A stretch of 64,000 bases of DNA from Segetibacter aerophilus (GCF_007991655.1 NZ_BJYT01000008.1:186001-250000); one strand, 5' to 3'; positions 8,589 to 17,254 are shown, numbered from the stretch's first letter. Notes: generated by a model not told the origin, from the sequence alone. Numbers and translations are program-made.

Positions 8589-9437
8589 ATGGAACTTTCG
8601 CAGATAATTCCTCATATCGAAGCTTTGATCTTTGCCAGTGATAAACCACTTACGGCACTAGATATTGTTGACCTCATCAACAATGCTTTTGGTTTTATGG
8701 AAGAAAGGATCTCACTGGACCAGATAGAAGCTGCAATTGAAGGAATCCGTGAAAAATACAATGCGGAGTTCTATCCGTTTGCGGTAAGAGAAAGCGGAGG
8801 TGGTTATCAGTTCCTGACCAAAAAAGATTTTTATAAAACGGTCGCATTGCTAAATGGCGAAAAATTTTTGAAGCGCTTATCTAATGCAGCTTTGGAAACA
8901 CTCGCTATTATCGCTTATAAACAACCTATAACAAAGGGCGAAGTAGAAGCGATACGTGGCGTAAATAGTGACTATTCTGTTCAAAAATTGCTGGAGAAAG
9001 AATTAATTATTATTTCTGGACGGAACGAAGAACTTCCCGGAAAGCCGTTGGTTTATTCTACATCCAAATCTTTCATGGATTATTTCGGAATAAACTCTAC
9101 AGACGATCTCCCAAAAATAAGAGAGGTGCTTGCCGAACAGTCCATCCAGGGAACACTTATCAACGATGCAGTAAACGCACCTGCAGACGACGCTACTGAA
9201 GCAGAACAAGGCGAAGAGCTGATGAGTCAACAAGAAGAAATTGCCGAGTTAGCAAATACAACTTTTATCGTAGCAGATAATGGAGAGTTGATTGAAAAGC
9301 CTTTACAGCAGGATCAAATTGAAGGCTTATCGGATGCTGGACCCGAAACTCCTTTGAAGGAAGAAAGCTCATCTGAAGATAAACCGGGTGATGAAAAACC
9401 GGGAGAGTCACCTGAAGATATAAAACAGGAAGATTAA
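8589..9437 (+). CDS. scpB: Segregation and condensation protein B (ScpB)
   Basis: 282 residues. The first 180 or so form the two winged-helix domains of ScpB (I-E-A-L-I-F-A-S-D-K-P-L at the start, then A-L-E-T-L-A-I-I-A-Y-K-Q-P-I-T and I-R-G-V-N-S-D). ScpB binds the ScpA kleisin of the SMC complex and helps chromosome organisation in the cytoplasm. The last hundred residues are a Glu/Asp/Pro-rich, probably disordered tail that is longer than in Bacillus ScpB. It is co-oriented with atpG (106 bases upstream) and lysA (49 bases downstream). Confidence 0.93.
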   Translation: MELSQIIPHIEALIFASDKPLTALDIVDLINNAFGFMEERISLDQIEAAIEGIREKYNAEFYPFAVRESGGGYQFLTKKDFYKTVALLNGEKFLKRLSNAALETLAIIAYKQPITKGEVEAIRGVNSDYSVQKLLEKELIIISGRNEELPGKPLVYSTSKSFMDYFGINSTDDLPKIREVLAEQSIQGTLINDAVNAPADDATEAEQGEELMSQQEEIAELANTTFIVADNGELIEKPLQQDQIEGLSDAGPETPLKEESSSEDKPGDEKPGESPEDIKQED

Positions 9438-9472
9438 CGTTCTCCAACTCCTCTTTACACCTTTTTTCAAAT

Positions 9473-9480
9473 TACTTTTG
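9473..9480 (+). promoter_or_regulatory. Possible -7 box of lysA promoter
   Basis: TACTTTTG matches TAnnTTTG; there is no clear TTG at -33, only TTTAC. It includes the TTG that would otherwise be read as an upstream start of lysA, which favours the ATG at 9487 and a very short leader. Confidence 0.4.
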
Positions 9481-9486
9481 CCCACT

Positions 9487-10701
9487 ATGTCGCTAAAATT
9501 ATCCACTAAACAATTGATTAGTATTGCCAACGAGTTTGGTACTCCCGTGTATGTATATCACGCAGAAAAAATAGAAGAACAATTTAAAAAACTAAAAGAA
9601 GCTTTTAAAAATTCAAATTCTAAATTTTTCTATGCATGTAAAGCACTTACTAATATCAATATTTTAAAGTGGATGAAGCAGATTGGCGCCTCATTGGACT
9701 GCGTAAGTATTAACGAGGTTATGCTTGGTCTAAGAGCAGGTTTTGAGCCAAAAGACATTCTGTTTACGCCTAATTGTGTTGACTTCGAAGAAATTGAAGC
9801 GGGAAAGAATTTAGGGGTAAATCTCAACATTGATAATATTTCTATTCTTGAACAATTCGGAAATAGATACGCTCATTCTTACCCTGTCTGCATTCGGTTG
9901 AACCCGCACATCATGGCCGGTGGAAATTATAAAATTTCAACGGGGCATGTAGATAGCAAGTTCGGTATCTCTATTCACCAGTTGCGTCATATTGAAAGGA
10001 TCGTAAAAACGACTAATCTAAATGTTACCGGTTTGCATATGCACACTGGCAGTGAGATCAAGGACGTAAACGTTTTTATCGAAGGCCTTGAGGTAATGTT
10101 TGAAATAGCGAGACATTTTCAAAATCTTGAATTCATCGATTTAGGTAGCGGCTTCAAAGTTCCTTATCAGCATGATGATCCTGAGACTGATGTCAATCAG
10201 TTGGGTGCTAAAGTTGCTGAAGCGTTTGCTGCATACGAAAAAGAAACGGGAAGAAAACTGCAGATCTGGTTTGAACCGGGCAAATATCTGGTAAGTGAAG
10301 CAGGTTACTTTGTTGTAAAAGCAAATGTTGTTAAGCAGACAACTGCAACTGTCTTTGCCGGTGTTAACAGCGGTTTCAATCACCTGATACGACCAATGTT
10401 TTACGAGGCTTTTCACCGAATCGAGAATATTACAAATCCCAAAGGAGCTGAACGAATTTACACTGTGGTAGGAAATATTTGCGAGACAGATACGTTCGCG
10501 TGGGATCGCAAGCTCAACGAAGTTCGTGAGGGCGACTTTCTTGTATTTTTTAATGCGGGTGCTTACGGATTTGAAATGTCAAGCAATTTCAATTCGCGGT
10601 TGAAGCCAGCCGAAGTCCTGGTAAAAGACGGCGAACCTAAATTAATCAGGAAGCCTGACGTATTCGAGGATCTTCTTAGAAACCAGATAGAGGTTCTATA
10701 G
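9487..10701 (+). CDS. lysA: Diaminopimelate decarboxylase
   Basis: 404 residues from ATG 9487. It is a fold III PLP enzyme: Y-A-C-K-A-L-T-N holds the Schiff-base lysine (about residue 51), H-M-H-T-G-S-E (about 183-189) and G-S-G-F-K-V-P-Y (about 220) bind PLP phosphate, and C-E-T-D-T-F-A-W-D (about 332) gives the catalytic Cys and substrate loop. It converts meso-diaminopimelate to lysine, the last step of lysine synthesis. Related carboxynorspermidine decarboxylases share these motifs; the length and the C-E-T-D motif favour LysA. Confidence 0.88.
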   Translation: MSLKLSTKQLISIANEFGTPVYVYHAEKIEEQFKKLKEAFKNSNSKFFYACKALTNINILKWMKQIGASLDCVSINEVMLGLRAGFEPKDILFTPNCVDFEEIEAGKNLGVNLNIDNISILEQFGNRYAHSYPVCIRLNPHIMAGGNYKISTGHVDSKFGISIHQLRHIERIVKTTNLNVTGLHMHTGSEIKDVNVFIEGLEVMFEIARHFQNLEFIDLGSGFKVPYQHDDPETDVNQLGAKVAEAFAAYEKETGRKLQIWFEPGKYLVSEAGYFVVKANVVKQTTATVFAGVNSGFNHLIRPMFYEAFHRIENITNPKGAERIYTVVGNICETDTFAWDRKLNEVREGDFLVFFNAGAYGFEMSSNFNSRLKPAEVLVKDGEPKLIRKPDVFEDLLRNQIEVL

Positions 10702-10744
10702 GAGAGCAGGCTAAGATAGGTTGCCACCAAGGGCAAAGGGCAGT

Positions 10745-11134
10745 CTATTGTGCTGCCCAATAATCAATTACCAGTACTTTATCAAGATGCGGCGTTAGCA
10801 CATCTACAAATGCTTTGTGCGCGGGATGAGGCAAATACTCTTCACGGTCTTTCTCCGTTTTAAAAGTCACAAAGAAACAATGGGTAAAACCTTGATTAAT
10901 GTTCTCAGGGCTATTGTTTGTGCCCCACTCAAATCCTTTTACAGCTTTTATTTTTGACGGTAGTTGGCGGAAGGCATTTTCTACTTTCTTAATATCAGCA
11001 GCTGTACTTGCATCTTTAAATTTTAGTAATACTACATGTCTTAATAATTTATCCGTCATTTTTTTTGTGTTTTGTGCATGTAAAGTTGATGTAATTGCAA
11101 ACATGACCAGTAAACAAACTAAAGCTTTTTTCAT
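10745..11134 (-). CDS. Exported Dabb-domain (stress-responsive alpha/beta barrel) protein
   Basis: 129 residues. A signal peptide (M-K-K-A-L-V-C-L-L-V-M-F then A-Q at about 20) precedes one Dabb domain: L-R-H-V-V-L-L-K-F-K at about 30, then a helix with V-E-N-A-F-R-Q-L-P and the strand G-F-T-H-C-F-F-V-T-F. Dabb proteins are small dimeric ferredoxin-like barrels; exported versions are frequent in Bacteroidota with no settled function. It converges on lysA with 43 bases between. Confidence 0.82.
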   Translation of the reverse strand: MKKALVCLLVMFAITSTLHAQNTKKMTDKLLRHVVLLKFKDASTAADIKKVENAFRQLPSKIKAVKGFEWGTNNSPENINQGFTHCFFVTFKTEKDREEYLPHPAHKAFVDVLTPHLDKVLVIDYWAAQ

Positions 11135-11319
11135 TTGAGTTTTTTGGAATACAAGTTAATGACATTTGAATTGTTTCAGTCCTACAATTCCAGCTTAAGT
11201 AAAGAAAGGTCGGTGAAATGAGGAAGTGAGAATAGAACGCTTTGACGTTATTAATTGATAGTAAAATTAGAAAACAGTGTACTTTCATTTCTTATTACAG
11301 AGAACCTTATACAAGAAAA

Positions 11320-12153
11320 ATGAAATACCTATTTGCTACTTGCTTGTTGCTTGTCTCAATTGTCGCGTCGGCCCAAAAGAAATCATCGCTTAAGTGGGTA
11401 AAGCTTTTCAACGGAAAAGATCTTAAAGATTGGAAAGTGAAAATAAAAGATCATCCTTTAAATGAAAATTTCGGTAATACTTTTCGTGTAGAGAATGGTG
11501 TTATGCAAGTACGATACGACCAGTATGATGATTTCAAAGAACAGTATGGCCATATCTTTTACAAGAAAAAGTTTAGCGCTTATCTCCTTGTAATAGAATA
11601 TCGTTTTGTTGGTAACCAGGTAAAGGGAGGACCAGGCTGGGCGACCAGAAACAGTGGCGCTATGCTACATTGCCAATCACCTGAAAGTATGTTTCTTGAC
11701 CAGGACTTTCCTATAAGTATGGAAGACCAGTTACTAGGTGGTAATGGTAAAGATGAGAGGTCAACTTGTAATCTATGTACACCCGGTACTAACGTGTTTT
11801 TAAAAGGTAAACTCTTCACACCGCATTGTGTCAACTCGAGCTCGAAGACTTATCATGGTGATCAGTGGGTACGAGCCGAAGCGCTTGTATTGGGTGACTC
11901 TATTATAAAACAGATAGTCAACACTGATACGGTAATGGTGTATGGCAAGCCTCAGTATGACGGCAATGATAGGTGGGTAAAGAAAGCTGGTTTGGAAGGC
12001 GGCAAATTAATTAAGGAAGGCTTTATCTCTTTGCAGAGCGAGAGTCATCCTTGTGAATTTAGAAAGGTAGAGCTGTTTGATCTTCAGCCATACATAAACA
12101 ATCCAAAGAAGTTAGAAGCAATCTTACAAAAACTATCAGCGCGAAAAAGTTAG
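11320..12153 (+). CDS. Secreted 3-keto-disaccharide hydrolase / DUF1080 family protein
   Basis: 277 residues from ATG 11320, which begins a signal peptide ending A-S-A-Q; the longer frame from 11242 would bury it. The mature part starts with the family hallmark W-V-K-L-F-N-G-K-D-L-K-D-W-K and continues as a concanavalin-like jelly roll (S-G-A-M-L-H-C-Q, S-M-E-D-Q-L-L-G-G, P-C-E-F-R-K-V-E-L). These proteins (PF06439) act outside the cytoplasm on oxidised disaccharides or glucosides. No partner genes are adjacent. Confidence 0.82.
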   Translation: MKYLFATCLLLVSIVASAQKKSSLKWVKLFNGKDLKDWKVKIKDHPLNENFGNTFRVENGVMQVRYDQYDDFKEQYGHIFYKKKFSAYLLVIEYRFVGNQVKGGPGWATRNSGAMLHCQSPESMFLDQDFPISMEDQLLGGNGKDERSTCNLCTPGTNVFLKGKLFTPHCVNSSSKTYHGDQWVRAEALVLGDSIIKQIVNTDTVMVYGKPQYDGNDRWVKKAGLEGGKLIKEGFISLQSESHPCEFRKVELFDLQPYINNPKKLEAILQKLSARKS

Positions 12154-12218
12154 AATGAAAGAAAGAAATGATTGGCGAGATATTAAAAGATAAGAATAGG
12201 GCCGACGTACAGATGTTA

Positions 12219-12277
12219 GTACAAGTGAGTGACACAACGATGTAACAACGAAGATAAAATGCCCGAACACTAATTTT
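12219..12277 (+). repeat. Dispersed intergenic repeat, copy 2 (A type)
   Basis: Full head GTACAAGTG + A + GTGACAC + AACGATG at 12219-12242; tail GCCCGAACACTAATTTT at 12261-12277 is a diverged form of the family tail. Confidence 0.72.
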
Positions 12278-12331
12278 ACTGAAACTGTAAAAAGCACATA
12301 CAAATAGCCAAACTAGCAAGACTGTATACTC

Positions 12332-12379
12332 TTAAAAAAGATATTCCTTGTTGAAGATGAAATAGAGAGTTCACTATGA
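12332..12379 (+). pseudogene. Possible remnant of a response-regulator gene
   Basis: The frame reads L-K-K-I-F-L-V-E-D-E-I-E-S-S-L and then stops at TGA 12377. K-K-I-F-L-V-E-D-E is how receiver domains usually begin, but nothing after the stop looks like the rest of one. The match is only about ten residues, so chance is a real alternative. Confidence 0.2.
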
Positions 12380-12540
12380 AGTTCTGAGGGAACATTTATT
12401 GCAGTAACAGTTTTTAGAACGAGTGTGGTGATAGCTAGCTTATTGTATATTGCATCGGAACATACAGTAAGAAGCAAGGCAAAGAAAAATCGTTGATTTA
12501 TCTACGAACTTCAGTTCATAAATAAAAGTCAGGTATTTCG

Positions 12541-12569
12541 TTGCTTATTTACCAAAAATTATATTTTTG
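12541..12569 (+). promoter_or_regulatory. acpP promoter (Bacteroidota consensus)
   Basis: TTG at 12541-12543, an 18-base spacer, TATTTTTG at 12562-12569. The acpP start codon lies 25 bases further on, giving a leader of under 20 bases. Confidence 0.72.
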
Positions 12570-12593
12570 CAACCGTAACTAAACTTAATTACA

Positions 12594-12830
12594 ATGTCAG
12601 ACATCGCAACAAGAGTTAAAAAAATCATTGTTGACAAACTTGGCGTAGATGAAGCTGAGGTAACAACTGAAGCGTCTTTTACCAATGACCTGGGTGCCGA
12701 CTCTTTGGACACCGTGGAATTAATAATGGAATTTGAAAAGGAATTTAATATTTCTATTCCGGATGAGCAGGCTGAAACCATTACAACAGTTGGCCAGGCT
12801 GTTGCCTACCTGGAAGAGCACGCTAAATAA
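12594..12830 (+). CDS. acpP: Acyl carrier protein
   Basis: 78 residues, acidic, of standard length. G-A-D-S-L-D-T-V-E holds Ser37, the attachment site of 4'-phosphopantetheine, and [11 protein letters not shown] is the usual helix III region. It carries acyl chains in cytoplasmic fatty acid synthesis, and the condensing enzyme fabF follows after a hairpin, the order seen in many bacteria. It has its own strong promoter. Confidence 0.97.
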   Translation: MSDIATRVKKIIVDKLGVDEAEVTTEASFTNDLGADSLDTVELIMEFEKEFNISIPDEQAETITTVGQAVAYLEEHAK

Positions 12831-12861
12831 TTTGTCCGTCACTTATTAGCTAAACTTTTTT

Positions 12862-12902
12862 AATCCGCCTTGCGAATGCTTTTTGTGTTTGTCAGGCGGA
12901 TT
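12862..12902 (+). terminator. Hairpin between acpP and fabF, possible partial terminator
   Basis: AATCCGCCT (12862-12870) pairs with AGGCGGATT (12894-12902) across a 23-base loop. Only a short T run follows, so it may let part of the transcripts through to fabF and lower fabF-rnc relative to acpP. Confidence 0.55.
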
Positions 12903-12929
12903 TATCACTTAACAATTTACAGGCAGAAT

Positions 12930-14183
12930 ATGCAATTGAAAAGAGTTGTTGTCACTGGTATCGGAGCTTTAACACCGCTGGGAAACAATCTTGAAGATTA
13001 CTGGAATGGTTTGATCAACGGCGTCTCTGGTGCTAACATGATAACACTTTTCGATGCATCTAAATTCAAAACAAAATTTGCTTGTGAACTTAAGAACTTT
13101 GAAGCAACAGATTACCTCGACCGAAAAGAATCACGAAAAATTGACCGCTTTGCTCAGATTGCTATCATAGCAAGTGACCAGGCTGTGCTCGATGCAAAAA
13201 TTGACAAGGCTACGATTAATCCTGACCGTGTCGGCGTAATTTTCGGTAGCGGCATTGGAGGTCTTATTACCTTTCAAAATGAGGTAATTGATTTTGCCAA
13301 AGGAGATGGAACACCTCGTTTCAATCCCTATTTCATTCCCAAAATGATATTAGATATAGCCGCCGGTCAAATATCTATGCGTCATGGTTTTCGTGGACCA
13401 AACTTCGCTGTTGTTAGCGCATGCGCTTCTTCTACCAATGCCATCATTGATGCCTTTGACTATATCCGTATAGGGAAGGCTGACATAGTAGTGACCGGTG
13501 GAAGTGAAGCTGTCGTTAGCCAGGCCGGAGTTGGTGGATTTAATGCAATGAAAGCCCTAAGCGAAAGAAATGATGGGTTCGAAACAGCCAGTCGCCCGTA
13601 CGACAAAGACCGCGACGGTTTTGTAATGGGCGAAGGTGCCGGAGTGCTTATACTTGAAGATCTCGATCACGCTCTTGCCCGTGGTGCTCACATATACTGT
13701 GAGATCGCCGGTGGTGGTGCTACCGCAGACGCTCATCATATTACTGCCCCACATCCTGAAGGGTTGGGTGCAAAAAATGTGATGCTTTCAGCTCTTAAGG
13801 ATGCAGGAATGAAACCTGAGGATATAGATTATATCAATACTCACGGTACTTCTACTCCTCTTGGCGATGGTGCTGAATTGAAAGCAATTACACACGTTTT
13901 CGGAGAGCACGCTTATAAATTAAACATCAGTTCTACCAAAAGTATGACCGGCCACTGCCTCGGTGCTGCCGGCGTTATTGAGGCCATTGCATGTATCCAA
14001 AGCATCGTACATGGTATCATTCCCCCTACTATTAATCACTTCACAGATGATCCTGAATTAGATCCTCAATTAAACTTTACTTTCAACAAAGCACAGCACC
14101 GCCCCGTTAATGCAGCTTTAAGTAATACGTTCGGATTTGGAGGTCACAATGCTGCGGTGATAGTGAAAAAATATGTAGCTTAA
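12930..14183 (+). CDS. fabF: Beta-ketoacyl-ACP synthase II
   Basis: 417 residues from ATG 12930, which begins M-Q-L-K-R-V-V-V-T-G-I-G-A-L-T as in FabF; the upstream ATG at 12870 overlaps the hairpin stem and is rejected. The Cys-His-His active site is visible: V-S-A-C-A-S-S-T-N (Cys about 164), N-T-H-G-T-S-T-P-L-G-D (His about 304) and T-G-H-C-L-G-A-A-G (His about 341). It condenses malonyl-ACP with acyl-ACP in fatty acid elongation. rnc starts four bases after its stop. Confidence 0.96.
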   Translation: MQLKRVVVTGIGALTPLGNNLEDYWNGLINGVSGANMITLFDASKFKTKFACELKNFEATDYLDRKESRKIDRFAQIAIIASDQAVLDAKIDKATINPDRVGVIFGSGIGGLITFQNEVIDFAKGDGTPRFNPYFIPKMILDIAAGQISMRHGFRGPNFAVVSACASSTNAIIDAFDYIRIGKADIVVTGGSEAVVSQAGVGGFNAMKALSERNDGFETASRPYDKDRDGFVMGEGAGVLILEDLDHALARGAHIYCEIAGGGATADAHHITAPHPEGLGAKNVMLSALKDAGMKPEDIDYINTHGTSTPLGDGAELKAITHVFGEHAYKLNISSTKSMTGHCLGAAGVIEAIACIQSIVHGIIPPTINHFTDDPELDPQLNFTFNKAQHRPVNAALSNTFGFGGHNAAVIVKKYVA

Positions 14184-14187
14184 CATT

Positions 14188-14898
14188 GTGGAATTCATCG
14201 AGCGATTTCTAGGTCGCAAAAAAAATATTCAGACTTTACAAAAGCAGTTGCAGAATGTGCTGGGCATTAAAACCGGCAACATTTCCCTATACACTACAGC
14301 CTTAAGTCACCGCTCGGTTAAAGAGAATGCAGACGAAAACAATGAAAGGCTCGAGTACCTTGGAGACGCTATACTGAGTGCAATTGTTGCTGATTATCTC
14401 TTCAAAAAATATCCGTACAAGGGTGAAGGCTTTCTTACCGAGATGCGCAGTAAAATGGTTAACCGGCAGCAGTTAAATGATCTGGCCATAAAAATTGGCC
14501 TTAAAAAACTGGCTCTCTATAATAAGGTTGACGGCTCTCTAAAAGGAAGTCAGATTTTTGGAAATACACTCGAGGCGCTTATTGGTGCATTCTACCTGGA
14601 CAAGGGTTATCTCAAGACTCAGAAGTGGGTAACAAAGCAAATGATCATTCCTCACCTTTATGTAGATGATCTTGAACTGATTGACATTAACCTTAAAAAT
14701 AAGTTGATAGGGTGGGCGAGTAAAAACGGCAAAGCCCTGGGTTTCGAAACCATTGCCGAAAAGCTTGAAAACAACCGCCGCGTCTTTACAATCGCGGCCG
14801 TGTTAGATGGAGAGCAACTTGCTATTGGTAAAGCTTATAATAAAAAGGACGCAAGCCAGATAGCTGCCCAACTAGCTATTGAGAAATTAGGTTTATAG
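14188..14898 (+). CDS. rnc: Ribonuclease III
   Basis: 236 residues from a GTG start four bases after fabF, so probably translationally coupled. The signature N-E-R-L-E-Y-L-G-D-A-I-L (Glu56, Asp60) and L-E-A-L-I-G-A-F-Y-L-D (Glu129) supply the metal-binding residues; the position of E. coli Asp114 is Asn126 here. A double-stranded RNA-binding domain forms the last 70 residues, ending A-S-Q-I-A-A-Q-L-A-I-E-K-L. It processes rRNA precursors and degrades double-stranded RNA. acpP-fabF-rnc is a recurrent gene order. Confidence 0.95.
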   Translation: MEFIERFLGRKKNIQTLQKQLQNVLGIKTGNISLYTTALSHRSVKENADENNERLEYLGDAILSAIVADYLFKKYPYKGEGFLTEMRSKMVNRQQLNDLAIKIGLKKLALYNKVDGSLKGSQIFGNTLEALIGAFYLDKGYLKTQKWVTKQMIIPHLYVDDLELIDINLKNKLIGWASKNGKALGFETIAEKLENNRRVFTIAAVLDGEQLAIGKAYNKKDASQIAAQLAIEKLGL

Positions 14899-14993
14899 AT
14901 GCAAAAAGCTTTAAACCTCGCTTTATAGTTTCACTTGCTTGAAACGGTTCGATATAATTCTACTATTCTTAAAAGAGGAAATAGCTGTAAAAA

Positions 14994-15536
14994 CTACTGA
15001 TAGCTTATTGCAATATTTTTAAAAACTCCGTTACTTATAAGACCGGGCGCATACATTGTGGTTCCCGTATCTGTTGTAGCATTTGAAAGCTTCCCTGAAA
15101 AAGTTCCATCAATAGTGCCATTGGTATTTCTTATAATATCGAGATTTAACACGTCTTCACTTCTGTTTACAGAATATTGAACAGAGTCAAATTTTGTGGT
15201 AGTGATTGGGTTTGAAGAAGAACTTGTAGTATAGGTTCCTGTGGTTAAGCTATCTGTAGCTATAACTATAGTGATAGATCTTCTTGCCGATAGTTGCCCG
15301 ACAATAACATACCTCGTATTTTCACCTGTTGTCGTTTTCAGTTGTTTCCTGCCATATACTCCAATGCCGGTATTCGAAAACGAACTATAGCCACCATTGA
15401 TTTCAAAAGGGAAATTGTTTAATTGATATCTTATGTAACCGTCTGCGACATTGTAAACTCCCAGGTTTCTATTATCAGTTTTAAAACATGAGGCAAGTGT
15501 GAAGCTGAGGAGAGTAATTAATAAAAGTCCTTTCAT
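14994..15536 (-). CDS. Hypothetical lipoprotein
   Basis: 180 residues. A signal peptide ends in the lipobox L-A-S-C (Cys about 17), so the protein is probably lipid-anchored. The rest is rich in Ser, Thr, Asn and Ile with alternating polar and hydrophobic residues, suggesting a beta-sandwich. I recognise no family. It runs opposite to rnc, with 95 bases between their ends. Confidence 0.65.
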   Translation of the reverse strand: MKGLLLITLLSFTLASCFKTDNRNLGVYNVADGYIRYQLNNFPFEINGGYSSFSNTGIGVYGRKQLKTTTGENTRYVIVGQLSARRSITIVIATDSLTTGTYTTSSSSNPITTTKFDSVQYSVNRSEDVLNLDIIRNTNGTIDGTFSGKLSNATTDTGTTMYAPGLISNGVFKNIAISYQ

Positions 15537-15654
15537 TTTTTAAAAATAAGCATTTCTCGTCTTTTGCTTTTTGCCTCGTTTTTGTTTGATAGTACTCTAG
15601 AGATAAAAGTTTGAAAACTTGCAAGCACGGAAAAGAGAGTGGTTTGGTTAAATA

Positions 15655-15702
15655 AAAAGCTGCAAAAAAATGTTTATCGATAAACACTGTTTTGCAGCTT
15701 TT
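15655..15702. terminator. Strong bidirectional terminator with a nested palindrome
   Basis: AAAAGCTGCAAAA (15655-15667) pairs perfectly with TTTTGCAGCTTTT (15690-15702); inside the loop sits a perfect 16-base palindrome, TGTTTATC followed by GATAAACA (15671-15686). T runs flank it on both strands. It serves the CBM48-like gene at 15778-16068 (minus strand). Confidence 0.75.
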
Positions 15703-15777
15703 ATTATTTGTACAATTTCATCTTATTTACCATCATTCAAATGACTTGAAAATAAAATGAGGTTTTAGTCTAATTGT

Positions 15778-16068
15778 TTAGAGAACGATTACGCTATTAA
15801 CACTACCAAATTCATTATGGTGCTGACTATCTGCTTCGGGCTCATTAATCCACTCGGTCTCATTTACACGATATTTAAATTCATGCTGACTATTTTTAGG
15901 CAAAGAAACATCAGCGCTAAAAGTGCCATCTTTTTTCTTGCTCATCACTACTGAATTTTCCCAATCACTGTTTAATCCAAGAATTTCTACTGTCTCAGCA
16001 TTTTCAAGATTTAGGGCAAATTTCACTTTACAATAGTCTTTTGTCTTGAAATATGTTTTTTGTACCAT
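15778..16068 (-). CDS. Small CBM48 / isoamylase-N-terminal-like domain protein
   Basis: 96 residues consisting of one early-set domain: C-K-V-K-F-A-L-N at about 13, L-G-L-N-S-D-W-E-N in place of the usual G-x-F-N-x-W, then G-T-F-S-A-D-V-S-L-P and H-E-F-K-Y-R-V-N-E-T-E-W-I-N-E-P-E-A-D. This is the glycogen-binding fold of CBM48 and AMPK-beta domains. No signal peptide is seen, so it should be cytoplasmic, where it may bind a glucan. Stand-alone versions are common in Bacteroidota and lack an assigned role. Confidence 0.78.
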   Translation of the reverse strand: MVQKTYFKTKDYCKVKFALNLENAETVEILGLNSDWENSVVMSKKKDGTFSADVSLPKNSQHEFKYRVNETEWINEPEADSQHHNEFGSVNSVIVL

Positions 16069-16236
16069 ATTGTTTTAGTTTATTAAAGGTTAACAGTTAA
16101 TACAAATATGAAAAAAAGGTAACCCTCTTAAAATATTCTGTCCTTTTAAAAACCATCCCGGAAAGCATTAAAGTAAATTAAGATTAAAAGTAATTTTTAC
16201 TCATAAAACATGTATAACTCGCTGCATGGCTTACGG

Positions 16237-16268
16237 TTGAATTATTTGGGATAGGTGGGCTATATTCG
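16237..16268 (+). promoter_or_regulatory. Possible promoter of the GH5 gene
   Basis: TTG at 16237-16239, a 21-base spacer and TATATTCG at 16261-16268, one base away from TAnnTTTG. It lies 20 bases before the GH5 start codon. Confidence 0.4.
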
Positions 16269-16288
16269 TCCCACTTATTAAAATAATT

Positions 16289-17254
16289 ATGAAAATAAAG
16301 ACTCTGCTGGCCTTTTTATATCTTTTTTTTGTGAGTGTATTTCTATCGGCGCAACCTGTTAAACAACACGGGCCACTTCATGTTGACGGTACTAACCTGG
16401 TGGATAAAAAAGGAAATGCTGTTGTGTTAAGAGGAATGAGTTTTGGGTGGCACAACTTTTGGCCGCGTTTCTATAATGCAGAAGCGGTTAAGTGGTTACA
16501 TACCGATTGGCAATGCACAGTAGTACGGGCCGCGATGGGAGTGGAGCCTAAAAACGGCTACCTGGAAAAGCCCGAAGAGTCAGTAGCAAAGGTAAAAGCA
16601 GTTGTAGATGCTGCTATAAAAGAGGGTATCTACGTAATCATTGATTGGCATAGTCACAACATTAAGTTGAACGAGGCAAAGACCTTTTTTGCCGAAATGG
16701 CTAAAACCTATGGAAAATATCCAAACGTTATTTACGAGATTTTCAACGAGCCAGACCAGGAGTCGTGGAAGGAAGTAAAGGATTATTCAAGAGAGGTTAT
16801 TTCTACGATTAGAGCAATTGACCCCGACAATGTTATACTTGTCGGCAATCCCCATTGGGACCAGGACATACATACCGTTGCTGATGACCCTTTAACCGGT
16901 TTTACCAACTTAATGTATACGGTTCATTTTTATGCTGCAACCCATAAACAACAACTTCGCGACCGTTGCGATTATGCGCTGAAGAAAGGCATCCCTATTT
17001 TTATCTCCGAATCTGCAGGCATGGAAGCCAGCGGAAACGGACCTTTAAATATGGAGGAATGGCGTAAATGGATCGACTGGTCAGAGAAGAATAAAGTGAG
17101 TTGGGTTACCTGGTCAGTTTCTGACAAAAACGAAACTTGTTCTGTTTTGCTTCCAACCGCCAGCGCCCAAGGTAAGTGGGAGGATAAGGATTTAAGGGAG
17201 TCTGGAAAAGAAACAAGAGAACTGATCAGGCATTACAACAGCAAGGAAAAATAA
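16289..17254 (+). CDS. Secreted GH5 endoglucanase (cellulase family)
   Basis: 321 residues with a signal peptide ending F-L-S-A-Q (about 22). The TIM barrel shows V-V-L-R-G-M-S-F-G-W-H near 46-55, R80 in V-V-R-A-A-M-G, D-W-H-S-H at 119-123, the acid/base Glu154 in F-N-E-P-D and the nucleophile Glu241 in I-S-E-S-A-G. This pattern fits GH5 subfamily 2 beta-1,4-glucanases. No carbohydrate-binding module or T9SS sorting domain follows, so it is likely periplasmic or freely secreted. It diverges from the CBM48-like gene. Confidence 0.88.
   Translation: MKIKTLLAFLYLFFVSVFLSAQPVKQHGPLHVDGTNLVDKKGNAVVLRGMSFGWHNFWPRFYNAEAVKWLHTDWQCTVVRAAMGVEPKNGYLEKPEESVAKVKAVVDAAIKEGIYVIIDWHSHNIKLNEAKTFFAEMAKTYGKYPNVIYEIFNEPDQESWKEVKDYSREVISTIRAIDPDNVILVGNPHWDQDIHTVADDPLTGFTNLMYTVHFYAATHKQQLRDRCDYALKKGIPIFISESAGMEASGNGPLNMEEWRKWIDWSEKNKVSWVTWSVSDKNETCSVLLPTASAQGKWEDKDLRESGKETRELIRHYNSKEK

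Larger units (their letters stand above)
12154..12593. other. Gene-free 440-base region before acpP
   Basis: Holds copy 2 of the dispersed repeat (12219-12277), a short frame resembling the first residues of a response regulator (12332-12379) and the acpP promoter. No complete protein gene was seen. Confidence 0.6.
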
